37,732 bases of DNA, from the NCBI RefSeq assembly GCF_947581735.1, contig NZ_CANPVT010000054.1, forward strand, positions 1 through 37,732, given 5' to 3'. Position numbers and translations under genes: made by a program. The DNA comes from Candidatus Palauibacter soopunensis (GTDB taxonomy: Bacteria; Gemmatimonadota; Gemmatimonadetes; Palauibacterales; Palauibacteraceae). Under the pieces are notes generated by a model. It had not been told where the DNA came from, made no database searches, and saw only the letters and a program-made list of their open reading frames with translations. Below are positions 12,243 through 23,137 of the stretch, piece after piece. The first letter of the stretch is position 1, and every line of letters starts with the position of its first letter.

Positions 12243-13082
12243 TCACCACTCCCGGCGCTGACCGACGGCTTTGCCACGGGCTGCTAGTGCGGTGCCTGCG
12301 TCAGCCCCGCGACCGGGCCTGCGGCAGGCGAGCGCAGATACCAGTCGAACAGCGGCTCTCCGAACAGGAATGCGACGGTCGCGCCGAGCGCGAGGAAGGT
12401 CCCGAACGGCACGGGCTTTCCCGTCCCGGAGTGAGACGGGACCGTAGACGAGGGACCCGGCGAGCGAGCCCAGGAAGATCGTGAGCAAGGCGCCGCCGGG
12501 GCCGAGGAAGGCCCCCACCATCGCCATCATTTTCACATCGCCGCCGCCGAGCGCCGGCTTCCGGAGCGCCTTCTCGCCCAGCCACCCGACCAGGTAGAGA
12601 AGCCCGAACCCGAGCACGGCTCCGGTGATCGCCGCGAGCGGCGGGGTCGATCCCGGGAGTGCCGAAAGGGCGAGGCCCGCGGCGCACCCGCCGAGTGAGA
12701 GGGTATCGGGGATGACGTAGTGGCGTGCGTCGATGACCGCGATCGCGAGGAGGAGAGTGAACAGGACTGCACCGGTGAGGGCGGCGACCGATGCGCTATA
12801 CAGCCAGGCCATGCCGCCCCAGGCGAGGGCCGCTGCCAGTTCGATCGCCGGGTAGCGCCAGGAGATGCGGCCGCCGCAGTCGCGACACCGTGCCCGCAGG
12901 AAGATCCAGGAGAGGACGGGGAGGTTGTCGCGCCAGCGGATCGGCGCGTGGCACGACGGGCAACGGCTGCGCGGACGCAGGACGCTGTCTCCGGTGGGCA
13001 TGCGGGTGACGCACACGTTGAGGAAGGAGCCCACGGCCGCACCGAGCAGCACCGCGACCCCGATGATCGCGGGGTCAGCCAA
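12243..13082 (-). CDS. prepilin peptidase (type IV leader peptidase), apparent C-terminal frameshift
   Basis: This inner-membrane aspartic protease cleaves and N-methylates type IV prepilins and type II secretion pseudopilins. It has the N-terminal GSFLNVC motif, the two CxxC pairs of the cytosolic domain (Cys41/44 and Cys66/69), and catalytic Asp118 (AVIDARH) and Asp182 (GGGDVKMM). After FLGSLAGSLVYGPVSL (about residue 218) this frame becomes arginine-rich and unlike the family. The +1 frame there reads GTGKPVPFGTFLALGATVAF, then FLFGEPLFDWYL, the normal prepilin peptidase end, stopping at 12284. So a 1-bp insertion (or 2-bp loss) sits near 12420-12440. The start overlaps the methyltransferase gene by 8 bp. 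Confidence 0.85.
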   Translation of the reverse strand: MADPAIIGVAVLLGAAVGSFLNVCVTRMPTGDSVLRPRSRCPSCHAPIRWRDNLPVLSWIFLRARCRDCGGRISWRYPAIELAAALAWGGMAWLYSASVAALTGAVLFTLLLAIAVIDARHYVIPDTLSLGGCAAGLALSALPGSTPPLAAITGAVLGFGLLYLVGWLGEKALRKPALGGGDVKMMAMVGAFLGPGGALLTIFLGSLAGSLVYGPVSLRDGKARAVRDLPRARRDRRIPVRRAAVRLVSALACRRPGRGADAGTALAARGKAVGQRREW

Positions 13083-13845
13083 GCGGGCGCCCCGTCCGCA
13101 GCCGGTCGAGCAGGATCGCGCCGGCCGACGCCACGTTCAGCGACTCCACGCCGCGGGCGAGCGGCACGGAGACGACGCGGGCTGCGGCGGCGCGGAGCGA
13201 CGGGGAGACGCCGTGAGCCTCGCTCCCCAGCGCGAGTGCAACCGGTCCGGCGGGCGGTTCCGCGAGCGGCGGAGCATCGGCCGCGGCGACCCAGATCGGG
13301 ATCCTCCGCCCGGCGAGCCGCTCCACGGCGTCCCGGGTGTCCGTGCGAAAGACGGGGCCGCGAAACGAAGCTCCCGCCGAGGCCCGTAGCGCTTTCGGCC
13401 CCCAGGGATCGGCGGTCTCCCCGACGCCGACCACCGCGGCCGCCTCCAGCGCGAGCGCGGTGCGCACGAGGGTACCGACGTTGCCCGGATCCTGCACGCC
13501 GTCGAGGAGCACGATCGCGCCGTCGGCCACATCGTCCCAGCCGTACGCCGGCACCTCGCCGATCGCGAGGACGGGCTGGGGCGTGGCGGCATCCGCCAGC
13601 GTTTGAATGGTCGCTTCGGGCACCGCCTCCGTGCGCACGCCCAGCGTGACCGCGCGCGCGAGCAGCGCCTCCAGCTCCGGCTCGTCCCCCGCCGCATCGG
13701 CGTGGAGCACGGCAACCGTGCGGCCCGGCCACTCGAGCATCTCGCCGACGAGCCGCCGCCCCTCGGCCAGAAAACACCCGGTTTCCCGGCGTCCCCTTCC
13801 GCGGTGCAGCGACCGCCAGGCCTTGATCTCCGCGCGCGTCGGCAT
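13075..13845 (-). CDS. SpoU/TrmH-family RNA 2'-O-methyltransferase
   Basis: Such enzymes methylate ribose 2'-OH groups in rRNA or tRNA using SAM, with a trefoil knot at the SAM site. The 256 residues show an N-terminal substrate-binding part (AWRSLHRGRGRRETGCFLAEG, in two blocks) and a C-terminal SpoU domain. The three SpoU motifs are LLDGVQDPGNVGTLVRTA (motif 1), LALGSEAHGVS (motif 2) and VPLARGVESLNVASAGAILL (motif 3). It resembles the RlmB/TsnR-like group, but the target base cannot be read from sequence. It appears to have a leaderless promoter and leads a two-gene unit with the prepilin peptidase. Confidence 0.92.
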   Translation of the reverse strand: MPTRAEIKAWRSLHRGRGRRETGCFLAEGRRLVGEMLEWPGRTVAVLHADAAGDEPELEALLARAVTLGVRTEAVPEATIQTLADAATPQPVLAIGEVPAYGWDDVADGAIVLLDGVQDPGNVGTLVRTALALEAAAVVGVGETADPWGPKALRASAGASFRGPVFRTDTRDAVERLAGRRIPIWVAAADAPPLAEPPAGPVALALGSEAHGVSPSLRAAAARVVSVPLARGVESLNVASAGAILLDRLRTGRPLG

Positions 13846-13851
13846 GCCCTT

Positions 13852-13881
13852 ATTTTATGCTGCGGCTCAACGCGCTGTCAT
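13852..13881 (-). promoter_or_regulatory. predicted promoter giving a leaderless methyltransferase mRNA
   Basis: Minus strand: -35 ATGACA (13876-13881, 5 of 6), 18 bp spacer, -10 TAAAAT (13852-13857, 5 of 6). Only 6 nt separate the -10 from the ATG at 13845, so transcription would start at or next to the start codon. No ribosome site is visible, which fits a leaderless message. Confidence 0.45.
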
Positions 13882-13950
13882 CGCGGCGCACGGAGCGGGA
13901 GCGAACCGGTCGACCGGTGCGGATCTATGCGGACCTGAGCGGAGTCGAGC

Positions 13951-14769
13951 GTGAACCCGAAGAAAGCGGCGCGGGCGACGGCTCTCACGATCGCGGGAAG
14001 CGATTCGGGGGGCGGAGCCGGCATCCAGGCCGACCTGAAGACCTTTCACGCGTTCGGCGTGTTCGGAACGAGCGCGGTCACCGCCGTCACGGCGCAGAAC
14101 ACCCTCGGCGTCCAGGCGGTACAGGCGCTCGACCCGCCGCTCGTGCGGCGCCAGATCGAATCGGTCCGGGCGGATCTGTCGCCGGGAGCCGCGAAGACGG
14201 GGATGCTCGCCAACGCGGGAATCGTGCGGGCCGTCGTCGCGAGCCTGCACGGCTTCGAGGCACCGCTCGTGGTCGACCCGGTGATGGTGGCGACGAGCGG
14301 CGACCGGCTCCTCGACCCGGCCGCAGTGTCCGCCATCCTGGAGGAACTTCTGCCTATCGCCACCCTCGTCACGCCGAACGTGCCCGAGGCCGAGATCCTC
14401 GCCGGACGGACCGTGAGCACCGAAGCCGACATGTCCGCGGCGGCGAGCGCCATCCTCGCGCGGGGAGCCGGGGCCGTGCTCGTCAAGGGCGGGCACCTGG
14501 ACGGCGAAGAAGTCGTCGACCTGTTCCGGGACGGAAACCGCGAGCGCGCGTGGCGGACCCCCCGCATCCGGACGACGGAAACCCATGGGACCGGCTGCAC
14601 GCTCTCGGCCGCGATCGCGGCGGGGCTGGCCTCGGAGCTCACTCTCGAGCCGGCGATCGAGCGGGGACTCGCCTTCACGCGCGCCGCCATCGCGGCCGCG
14701 CCGGGCCTCGGCTCCGGCCGCGGTCCCCTGGATCACTGGGCCGATCCCGGAGACCGTTCCCCCGACTGA
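13951..14769 (+). CDS. thiD: hydroxymethylpyrimidine/phosphomethylpyrimidine kinase
   Basis: ThiD phosphorylates HMP to HMP-P and then to HMP-PP for thiamine diphosphate synthesis. The 272 residues show the ribokinase-fold signatures of the family: TIAGSDSGGGAGIQADLKTF at the N-terminus, AVTAQNT, VVDPVMVATSGDRLL (about 110-124), TPNVPEAEIL, and the anion-hole motif THGTGCTLSAAIAA near the end. The start is GTG with GGAG 6 bp upstream. No thiM or thiE gene lies next to it and the 105 bp upstream are too short for a TPP riboswitch. Its stop codon is 3 bp from the stop of the convergent dehydrogenase. Confidence 0.95.
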   Translation: MNPKKAARATALTIAGSDSGGGAGIQADLKTFHAFGVFGTSAVTAVTAQNTLGVQAVQALDPPLVRRQIESVRADLSPGAAKTGMLANAGIVRAVVASLHGFEAPLVVDPVMVATSGDRLLDPAAVSAILEELLPIATLVTPNVPEAEILAGRTVSTEADMSAAASAILARGAGAVLVKGGHLDGEEVVDLFRDGNRERAWRTPRIRTTETHGTGCTLSAAIAAGLASELTLEPAIERGLAFTRAAIAAAPGLGSGRGPLDHWADPGDRSPD

Positions 14770-14772
14770 AGG

Positions 14773-17190
14773 CTACTCCCCGTACGGGACCCAGATGTTC
14801 TTGATCTGGGAGGCGCGCCGGAGGAACTCGCGCCCCTCGCCGCCGGGACCGAACCAATCCGGCCCCCGAGCGGCCTTCGTCCAGGTGCGCTTCAGATTGG
14901 AGGCGGAGCGGCGCTCCACGTCGGCGGCCCCGTCGTCCGCCCCGAAGTACCACATCCCATCCACCGCATCATGGCCGGCGAGGGTGGGCCGCAGTTCCTC
15001 CTCGAGGCCCGTAAGGATGTTGACGACCCCTGCCGGCACGTCCGAGGTCTCGAGCACCTGGTAGAAGTCGGTGGCCAGGAGAGGCCAACGCTCCGAGGCG
15101 ACGGCAACGACGGAATTCCCGAGGGCAACGGGTGGGATCACGCTGGAGATGAAACCGAGCAGCGCAGGTTCCCGCGGGCAGATCACCGCCATCACGCCCA
15201 GCGGCTCGGGCATGGCGAGGGTGACGTTGCGGAAGGGGGTCCGGTGGACGGCCCCATCCCACTTGTCCGCCCACGCCGCCCAGGTGAAGAGGCGCCGCAC
15301 GGACGCTTCCACCTCGCGCGCCGCCGCCCGCTCATCGCAGCCCGTGAGCGCGCACAGCCGGTCCTCGAAGGCCCCCCGGCGCGCGTCGAGGTTTTCGCCC
15401 GCGTAGTACAGGATCTGCGCCCTCAGGTGGGCCGTCGTACGCGCCCAGTCCGTGGTGAGTGCCGCCTCCACCGCGTTGCGCGCGTCCTTCCGGTTTCCGC
15501 GGGCGACTTCCCCCGCGGCGCGGCCCTGGTGGTCCTGGACCTCGAGGCTGTAGCCGCCGTCCGGCCGCGCCTGCCGGCCACCGATGTAGAGCTTCGCCGT
15601 CCGGTCGACCGCGGGCAGCCGCGCGGGGGCGTCGGCCTTCTTGCGGGCGTCTCCCCGCTCGTCGCGCTTCGCCGTCTGCGATTCCTCCTCACCGGGGTCC
15701 GGCCCCGCCGGCGCGGGGTGCCGGCGGACATACTCCCAGAGCCCTTCCCGGCCGCCCTCGCGCCCGAACCCGCTTTCACGATAGCCGCCGAACCCCGAGG
15801 CGGCATCGAACACGTTCGTGCAGTTGATCCACACCGTCCCGGCCTTGATCTGCGAGGCGATGTCGAGGGCGAGGTTCACGTTTTCGGTCCATACGCTCGC
15901 CGCGAGGCCGTAGCGCGTGTTGTTCGCGAGCGCGACCGCCTCCGCGGGGGTGCGGAACGTCATCTGAACCACGACGGGACCGAAGATCTCGACCTGGGCG
16001 ATCCGCGCGGCCGGCGACACGTCGGTGCACAGGGTCGGCGGGTAGAACCAGCCGTCCCGGGGGACGCTCCAGGAAGGCTGCCAGATCGTGGCGCCCTCCT
16101 CGCGTCCCTCTTCGACGAGCGACTCGATCTTCTTCAACTGCACCGGCGCGATGATCGCTCCGATGTCGACGCCCTTGTCGAGCGGAGCCCCCATGCGGAG
16201 CGTCTCCATGCGGGCGCGCAGGCGGTCGGCGAGCGCGTCGGCGATCCCTTCGTGGGCAAGGATCCGGGAGCCGGCGCAGCACACCTGGCCCTGGTTGAAC
16301 CAGATCGCGTCGACGACGCCCTCGACCACGCTGTCGAGGTCCGCGTCGTCGAAAACGAGGAAGGGCGATTTCCCGCCGAGTTCCAGCGAGATCTTCTTGC
16401 CGGTCCCCGCCGTCGTCTCGCGGATGAGGCGTCCGACCTCCGTCGAGCCCGTAAAGGCGATCTTGTCGACGTCCGGATGTTCGACGATCGCGGCGCCCGT
16501 GTGGCCATCCCCGGTCACGATGTTCACGACGCCCGGCGGAAGGTCGATCTCGTGGCAGAGTTCCGCGAACCGGAGCGCGGTCAGCGACGTGAACTCGGCG
16601 GGCTTGAGGACGACGGTGTTCCCGGTCGCGAGAGCGGGCGCGATCTTCCACGCGAGCATGAGCAGCGGGAAGTTCCAGGGGATGATCTGGCCCGCGACGC
16701 CAAGCGGCTCGCAGTCGGCGAGTTCGGCGTCCATGAGCTGGGCCCAGCCCGCATGGTGATAGAAGTGCCGCGCGACGAGCGGAATGTCGATGTCGCGCGA
16801 TTCGCGGATGGGCTTCCCGTTGTCGAGCGTCTCGAGCGTCGCGAAGAGCCGGGAGTGCTTCTGCAGGTGACGGGCGATCGCGTACAGGTAGCGCGCCCGG
16901 CCGTGTCCCCCGAGATCCCGCCAGGTCGCCTGGGCCGCCCGTGCCGCCGCCACGGCGCGGTCCACATCGCCGGGGCTGCCCTGCGCGATCTCGCCCAGTG
17001 GCTCTTCGTTGCTCGGATCGAAGGTCGCGAAGAACTCGCCGTCCGCAGGTTCGCGCCAGGCACCGCCGAAGTAGTGCCCGAAGCGGGGACCCCGTTCCTC
17101 GATCCACGCGCGCGCCTCGTCCGCGACCTCCGGAGCGGGACCGTACTCCATCGTCTCGAACAGTTCCGCGATCTTCGGCATCTCCCTCAA
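14773..17190 (-). CDS. two-domain aldehyde dehydrogenase (ALDH16-like)
   Basis: An 805-residue protein with two ALDH domains in tandem. Domain 1 (about 40-490) looks fully active: IIPWNFPLLM, the NAD-binding FTGSTEVGRLI, Glu270 in LELGGKSP and nucleophile Cys304 in NQGQVCCAGSR. After a charged linker rich in Glu, Arg and Lys (about 500-540), domain 2 keeps the NAD-fold half (PLGVMAVICPREPALLGFIS) but ends before any catalytic-cysteine segment. This is the layout of ALDH16, whose second domain is a structural pseudo-domain. It follows deoC by about 20 bp, so acetaldehyde from deoxyribose-5-phosphate cleavage is a likely substrate (inference from context). Confidence 0.93.
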   Translation of the reverse strand: MREMPKIAELFETMEYGPAPEVADEARAWIEERGPRFGHYFGGAWREPADGEFFATFDPSNEEPLGEIAQGSPGDVDRAVAAARAAQATWRDLGGHGRARYLYAIARHLQKHSRLFATLETLDNGKPIRESRDIDIPLVARHFYHHAGWAQLMDAELADCEPLGVAGQIIPWNFPLLMLAWKIAPALATGNTVVLKPAEFTSLTALRFAELCHEIDLPPGVVNIVTGDGHTGAAIVEHPDVDKIAFTGSTEVGRLIRETTAGTGKKISLELGGKSPFLVFDDADLDSVVEGVVDAIWFNQGQVCCAGSRILAHEGIADALADRLRARMETLRMGAPLDKGVDIGAIIAPVQLKKIESLVEEGREEGATIWQPSWSVPRDGWFYPPTLCTDVSPAARIAQVEIFGPVVVQMTFRTPAEAVALANNTRYGLAASVWTENVNLALDIASQIKAGTVWINCTNVFDAASGFGGYRESGFGREGGREGLWEYVRRHPAPAGPDPGEEESQTAKRDERGDARKKADAPARLPAVDRTAKLYIGGRQARPDGGYSLEVQDHQGRAAGEVARGNRKDARNAVEAALTTDWARTTAHLRAQILYYAGENLDARRGAFEDRLCALTGCDERAAAREVEASVRRLFTWAAWADKWDGAVHRTPFRNVTLAMPEPLGVMAVICPREPALLGFISSVIPPVALGNSVVAVASERWPLLATDFYQVLETSDVPAGVVNILTGLEEELRPTLAGHDAVDGMWYFGADDGAADVERRSASNLKRTWTKAARGPDWFGPGGEGREFLRRASQIKNIWVPYGE

Positions 17191-17209
17191 CCCCCTCTCA
17201 ACCCGACCC

Positions 17210-18202
17210 TCACCCCAGCGGGTGCCGGTGGTAGGCGGAATACCGCCCCGTCGCCCGGTGCTCCAACTGGCGTTCGATGTCCGCGAGCAGCGAACTCGCG
17301 CCGAAGCGGAACAGCGACCGGTCGAGCCATGTCCCGCCCAGTTCTTCCTTCACGAGAATCAGCCACTCCAGCGCCTGCTTCGCCTTCCCGACGCCGCCGG
17401 CCGGCTTCAGCCCCACCTGGAAGCCGGAGAGTTGCCGGTAGGCGCGGATCGCGCGCGCCATCACGAGTCCGACCGGGAGCGTCGCGTTGACCTTCTCCTT
17501 GCCGGTCGAAGTCTTGATGAAGTCGGCTCCGGCCATCATGCAGGTCCAGCTCGCGCGGGCGACGTTGCGCAGGCTCCCGAGTTCACCCGTGGCCATGATC
17601 GTCTTCAGGTGGGCGTCGCCGCAGGCCTCGCGGAAGGCGCGGACCTCGTCGTACAGCGCCTCCCAGTCGCCGGTGAGCACGTTGCGGCGGGTGATGACGA
17701 TGTCGATCTCGCGCGCCCCGGCCTCGACCGCTTCGTGGATCTCCTCGACCCGCTGCGCGAACGGCGTGAGCCCGGCGGGAAAGCCGGCGGCGACCGCGCA
17801 CACCGGGATGTCGTCGCCGGCGAGCGCTTCCACGACGGCGGGAACCATCGTCGGATACACACAGACGGAGGCCACCCGGAGGCCGAGATCTTCCGCCCCC
17901 AGCGCGCGGAGGAGGTCGGGACGTACGGGCTGGCGGGCCTTGGCGGCGAGGCGAGCCACCCGCCCCGGGGTGTCGTCGCCGGCGAGCGTCGTGAGGTCGA
18001 TCATCGTCACGGCGCGGAGGAGCCAGGCGGCCTGCCACTCCTTCTTGATGCTGCGGCGCTTCCCCAGCGTGGCGGCCCGGCGCTCGATCGCGCTGCGGTT
18101 CGCCGCCTGCCCCCGGATCAGATCGAGGTCGAGCGGCGTTCCGGCATTGCGCCCTCGCATTGGAACGACGTCGGGTTCCGATGATCGCTGTAAGAGGCCC
18201 AT
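17210..18202 (-). CDS. deoC: deoxyribose-phosphate aldolase, long form
   Basis: Cleaves 2-deoxyribose-5-phosphate to glyceraldehyde-3-phosphate and acetaldehyde. With the 18202 start it has 330 residues; from the internal ATG at 18160 it has 316, close to the roughly 318 of the long eukaryote-type enzymes (the E. coli enzyme has 259). Catalytic residues are visible: Asp167 (AREIDIVI), Schiff-base Lys230 (GADFIKTSTGKEKVN) and Lys266 (GLKPAGGV). First gene of a two-gene unit with the ALDH16-like dehydrogenase. Divergent from katG. Confidence 0.95.
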   Translation of the reverse strand: MGLLQRSSEPDVVPMRGRNAGTPLDLDLIRGQAANRSAIERRAATLGKRRSIKKEWQAAWLLRAVTMIDLTTLAGDDTPGRVARLAAKARQPVRPDLLRALGAEDLGLRVASVCVYPTMVPAVVEALAGDDIPVCAVAAGFPAGLTPFAQRVEEIHEAVEAGAREIDIVITRRNVLTGDWEALYDEVRAFREACGDAHLKTIMATGELGSLRNVARASWTCMMAGADFIKTSTGKEKVNATLPVGLVMARAIRAYRQLSGFQVGLKPAGGVGKAKQALEWLILVKEELGGTWLDRSLFRFGASSLLADIERQLEHRATGRYSAYHRHPLG

Positions 18203-18206
18203 GGGT

Positions 18207-18212
18207 AGAATA
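18207..18212 (-). promoter_or_regulatory. possible -10 element directly before deoC
   Basis: The minus strand reads TATTCT four nt before the ATG at 18202. If used, the mRNA would begin at about that ATG (leaderless) or translation would begin at the internal ATG at 18160. No good -35 is seen 17 bp upstream, so this is tentative. Confidence 0.3.
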
Positions 18213-18340
18213 TCGTTCGGACGCCGGACTCAGGCGAATGTACCTTCCGCCTGGAGGACGGTGCGGTCCACGACGAGGCGCCGGCGGATTTCTTGACGCT
18301 CGGCCGCCTCCGGGCCGAAGCTGTTGCCCGGACACCCTGA

Positions 18341-20497
<2,157 letters not shown>

Positions 20498-20519
20498 TCG
20501 CAGCGTCGCGGCGACCGCG

Positions 20520-21389
20520 CTAGCGCGTCGGGGCCGCGGGCCCGGGACAGCGGGCGGCGGAGAGCTCGACGAGGCGCTGGAAGCCGGCCTGGGCGAGTTT
20601 CGTCGTCTCGAGGACTTCCTCGTGGTTCAGCGGTTCGTCGAGGACCCCGGCCGCGTAGTTCGTGAGGCAGGAGACGGCGACGCAGCGGATGCCGAGGGCG
20701 CGGGCCGCGATGACCTCCGGCACGGTGGACATGCCGACGGCGTCCGCGCCGAGCGCCCGCAGCATGCGGATCTCGGCCGGGGTCTCGAAGGCGGGGCCGT
20801 GCATCGCCGCGTAGACGCCCTCGTGGAGCGTCTGGCCCAGCTCGGACGCGGTCCCGCGCACGATCGTCCGTAGTTCCCGGTCGTAGGCGAAGGTCAGGTC
20901 GGGGAAGCGATTCTCCGTCCCCACCACAGGGCCGATAAGCGGGCTCGTGCCGGTCAGGTTGAGGTGGTCGGAGACCAGCATGAGTTCGCCGGGGTGCCAG
21001 CCCTCCCGGATCGCCCCGGCCGCGTTCGAGAGGAAGAGGACCGGGATGCCGAGCGCCGCCGCGACGCGCACGTAGAAAACGACGCGCTCCGGCGGGCCGC
21101 CCTCGTAGAGATGGACGCGTCCGCTGAGGCCCAGGACGGGCCGACCGCCGAGCGTCCCGATGAGCGCGTGGCCGGCGTGGCCGATGACCGTGGGACGGGG
21201 CCAGCCGGGAAGATCCTCGTAGGGCACCCGCACCGGATCCTCGATCTCTTCCCCGAGGCCGCCGAGCCCCGAGCCCATCGTGATCGCGACATGCGGCGCG
21301 TCGCCGTCCAGCCGGTCCCCAATGCGGGCTCGCAGCGCCGCGGCCGCCGCGTCGACGCCGACCTGGATGTCCGCGGCCGCGCGGGTCAC
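20520..21389 (-). CDS. purine nucleoside phosphorylase, trimeric type
   Basis: Splits inosine/guanosine and their deoxy forms with phosphate, giving base and (deoxy)ribose-1-phosphate. Family motifs are MGSGLGGLG near the N-terminus, GRVHLYEG, the phosphate/base segment [36 protein letters not shown] and the purine-contacting Asn in [10 protein letters not shown] chose the GTG at 21387-21389 (289 residues): it overlaps the nupC TGA as GTGA and has GGAG 7 bp upstream. An ATG at 21422 would add 11 residues but overlaps nupC by 37 bp and has no comparable spacing. Co-transcribed with nupC. Confidence 0.94.
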   Translation of the reverse strand: MTRAAADIQVGVDAAAAALRARIGDRLDGDAPHVAITMGSGLGGLGEEIEDPVRVPYEDLPGWPRPTVIGHAGHALIGTLGGRPVLGLSGRVHLYEGGPPERVVFYVRVAAALGIPVLFLSNAAGAIREGWHPGELMLVSDHLNLTGTSPLIGPVVGTENRFPDLTFAYDRELRTIVRGTASELGQTLHEGVYAAMHGPAFETPAEIRMLRALGADAVGMSTVPEVIAARALGIRCVAVSCLTNYAAGVLDEPLNHEEVLETTKLAQAGFQRLVELSAARCPGPAAPTR

Positions 21390-22837
21390 GCGAGGACTCC
21401 GGCCAGCGTCGCCGTCATCCACGTCGCAACCGTCCCCCCGAGCATCGCCCGCAGGCCGAGTTTCGACAGATCCTCACGGCGGCCCGGGGCGATCCCCCCG
21501 ATGCCCCCGATCTGGATCGCGATGGAGCTGAAGTTCGCGAAACCCGTCAGCGCGTACGTGCACATGATGAGCGACTTGTTCGAGAGTTGAAGGTCGCCGG
21601 CGAGCCCGGCCCCGAGGTTCGTGAAGGCGAGGAACTCGTTCGCGACCATCTTCACCCCGAACAGCGTCCCGACCTCGACCGCGTCGGCCCACGGCACGCC
21701 GATGAGCCAGGCCACGGGGGCGAAGACCCAGCCGAAGATCCGCTCGAGCGTGATTCCCTCCACGCCGAACAGTCCGGTCACCCAGCCGATGACGCCGTTC
21801 CCCAGGGCGATGATGGCGAGGAAGGCGAGGAGCATCGCCCCTACGTTCAGGGCGAGCTTCAGCCCGTCTCCCGCCCCTCCGGCCGCCGCGTCGATCACGT
21901 TCGCGTGCGCCTGCGGCGGGTCGATGTCGAGCGTGCCGCGCGTCTCGGGCACTTGCGTCTCGGGCATCAGCATCTTGCTCACCACGATCCCCGCCGGCGC
22001 CGCCATGATGCTCGCCGCGAGCAAGTGCCCCGCAATGCCCGGGAACACCCCCACGAGGATCGCCACGTACGCGGCGAGCGCGCCGCCCGCCACGGTCGCG
22101 AAGCCCCCCGTCATCACCGTATTGAGTTCGGACATCGTCATCCGGTCCACGAAGGGCCGGATGAGGAGGGGCGCCTCCGTCTGGCCGACGAAGATGTTGC
22201 CGGCGGCCGAGGTCGTCTCCGCGCCGCTCGTCCCCAGCGTGCGCTGCATCGCCCAGGCGACGCCTCGCACGACCCGCTGCATGAACCCCAGGTGATACGC
22301 GAGGGCCATGAGGGAAGAGAAGAAGATGATCGTGGGCAGGACGCTGAAGGCAAAATTCGCCCCGATGTTCACGACGCCGCCCGCGCCCCCGTCGACCGGA
22401 GTCCCGAAGTCCACGAGCGACCCGAAAACGAAGCGCGATCCCGCGTTGGTGTACCCGATGAGCGCGACGAATACGTCGTTGACGGCGCTGAAGAAGGTGT
22501 GGCCGACGCCCGACTTGAGGACGAGGAGCGCGAAGGCGATCTGCAGCCCGAGCCCCTTGACGACGAGCGGCCACGAGATCGACTTCCGGTGCGCGGAGCA
22601 AAGCCACACGGTCGTGAGCAGGAACGCGATCCCGAGCAGACCCCGCGCCAGGCGGGAGAGGAACGGCTCGTCGATCGCGCCACCCACCCCCTCGAGTCCC
22701 TGTGCCGCCAGCGGCGCGGCGCCCGCGGCCAGGCCGACGCCCAGCACGGTGACCACGGTGAGGAGCAGCCAACCCTCCCGCGGCATCGCCGAGGGCGCCG
22801 CGGCTGCGGAGCGGGAAGGGTCGCGACGCTGGGACAT
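21386..22837 (-). CDS. nupC: concentrative nucleoside transporter (NupC/CNT family)
   Basis: Imports nucleosides with cotransported H+ or Na+. At 483 residues it is longer than E. coli NupC (400), because of an N-terminal membrane segment with an AAPLAAQG-type end before the core. CNT motifs are clear: [12 protein letters not shown] with [19 protein letters not shown], later [14 protein letters not shown] and [21 protein letters not shown] set the start at the ATG 22835-22837 (GGAG 7 bp upstream). The same frame stays open far upstream only because it runs antisense to dnaK. The downstream overlap with the phosphorylase supports an uptake-and-cleavage operon. Confidence 0.93.
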   Translation of the reverse strand: MSQRRDPSRSAAAAPSAMPREGWLLLTVVTVLGVGLAAGAAPLAAQGLEGVGGAIDEPFLSRLARGLLGIAFLLTTVWLCSAHRKSISWPLVVKGLGLQIAFALLVLKSGVGHTFFSAVNDVFVALIGYTNAGSRFVFGSLVDFGTPVDGGAGGVVNIGANFAFSVLPTIIFFSSLMALAYHLGFMQRVVRGVAWAMQRTLGTSGAETTSAAGNIFVGQTEAPLLIRPFVDRMTMSELNTVMTGGFATVAGGALAAYVAILVGVFPGIAGHLLAASIMAAPAGIVVSKMLMPETQVPETRGTLDIDPPQAHANVIDAAAGGAGDGLKLALNVGAMLLAFLAIIALGNGVIGWVTGLFGVEGITLERIFGWVFAPVAWLIGVPWADAVEVGTLFGVKMVANEFLAFTNLGAGLAGDLQLSNKSLIMCTYALTGFANFSSIAIQIGGIGGIAPGRREDLSKLGLRAMLGGTVATWMTATLAGVLA

Positions 22838-22925
22838 CGGCGCACTCCGGCTGAGGGTTCGGGGCGACGGGAGCCCGGAGAACATACCCCGTCGCGTGTT
22901 CCACGCCACAACCCCGCCCCTTTTC

Positions 22926-22973
22926 ATGCCACTTTGGCACCCCGGACCGGGACGCGGCTCGCCCAAGTGCCAT
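22926..22973. repeat. inverted repeat in the nupC-dnaK divergent region
   Basis: ATGCCACTTTGGC (22926-22938) and GCCCAAGTGCCAT (22961-22973) are inverted copies matching at 11 of 13 positions, 22 bp apart. It may be an operator for either gene. It is not CIRCE, which has TTAGCACTC arms 9 bp apart. The rest of the 300 bp gap between nupC and dnaK (22838-23137) shows no gene and no convincing -35/-10 pair. Confidence 0.4.
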
Positions 22974-23137
22974 TTTGTCGGAAAAGACGGCGCACAGGCG
23001 GCCCGGGACGCGGCACGGCGATTGCAACGTGTTTCTGCGTTCGCGGGCGGGCGCCGGAAGCGGGGCGCCGCTCCGCGCGACTCGGCCTGGGATGGAACCA
23101 GCGGAAACAGCGGACAAGCACAAGCCAAGGAAAAGCA

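Noticed and set aside
13846-13950. TPP riboswitch upstream of thiD
   Set aside because: The gap is only 105 bp, is shared with a divergent promoter, and no CTGAGA-type THI-box core was found.
21389-21422. ATG at 21422 as the phosphorylase start
   Set aside because: It would overlap nupC by 37 bp. The GTG at 21389 has a GTGA overlap and a better placed GGAG.
22926-22973. CIRCE element for HrcA control of dnaK
   Set aside because: Arms differ from TTAGCACTC and the spacing is 22 bp, not 9.
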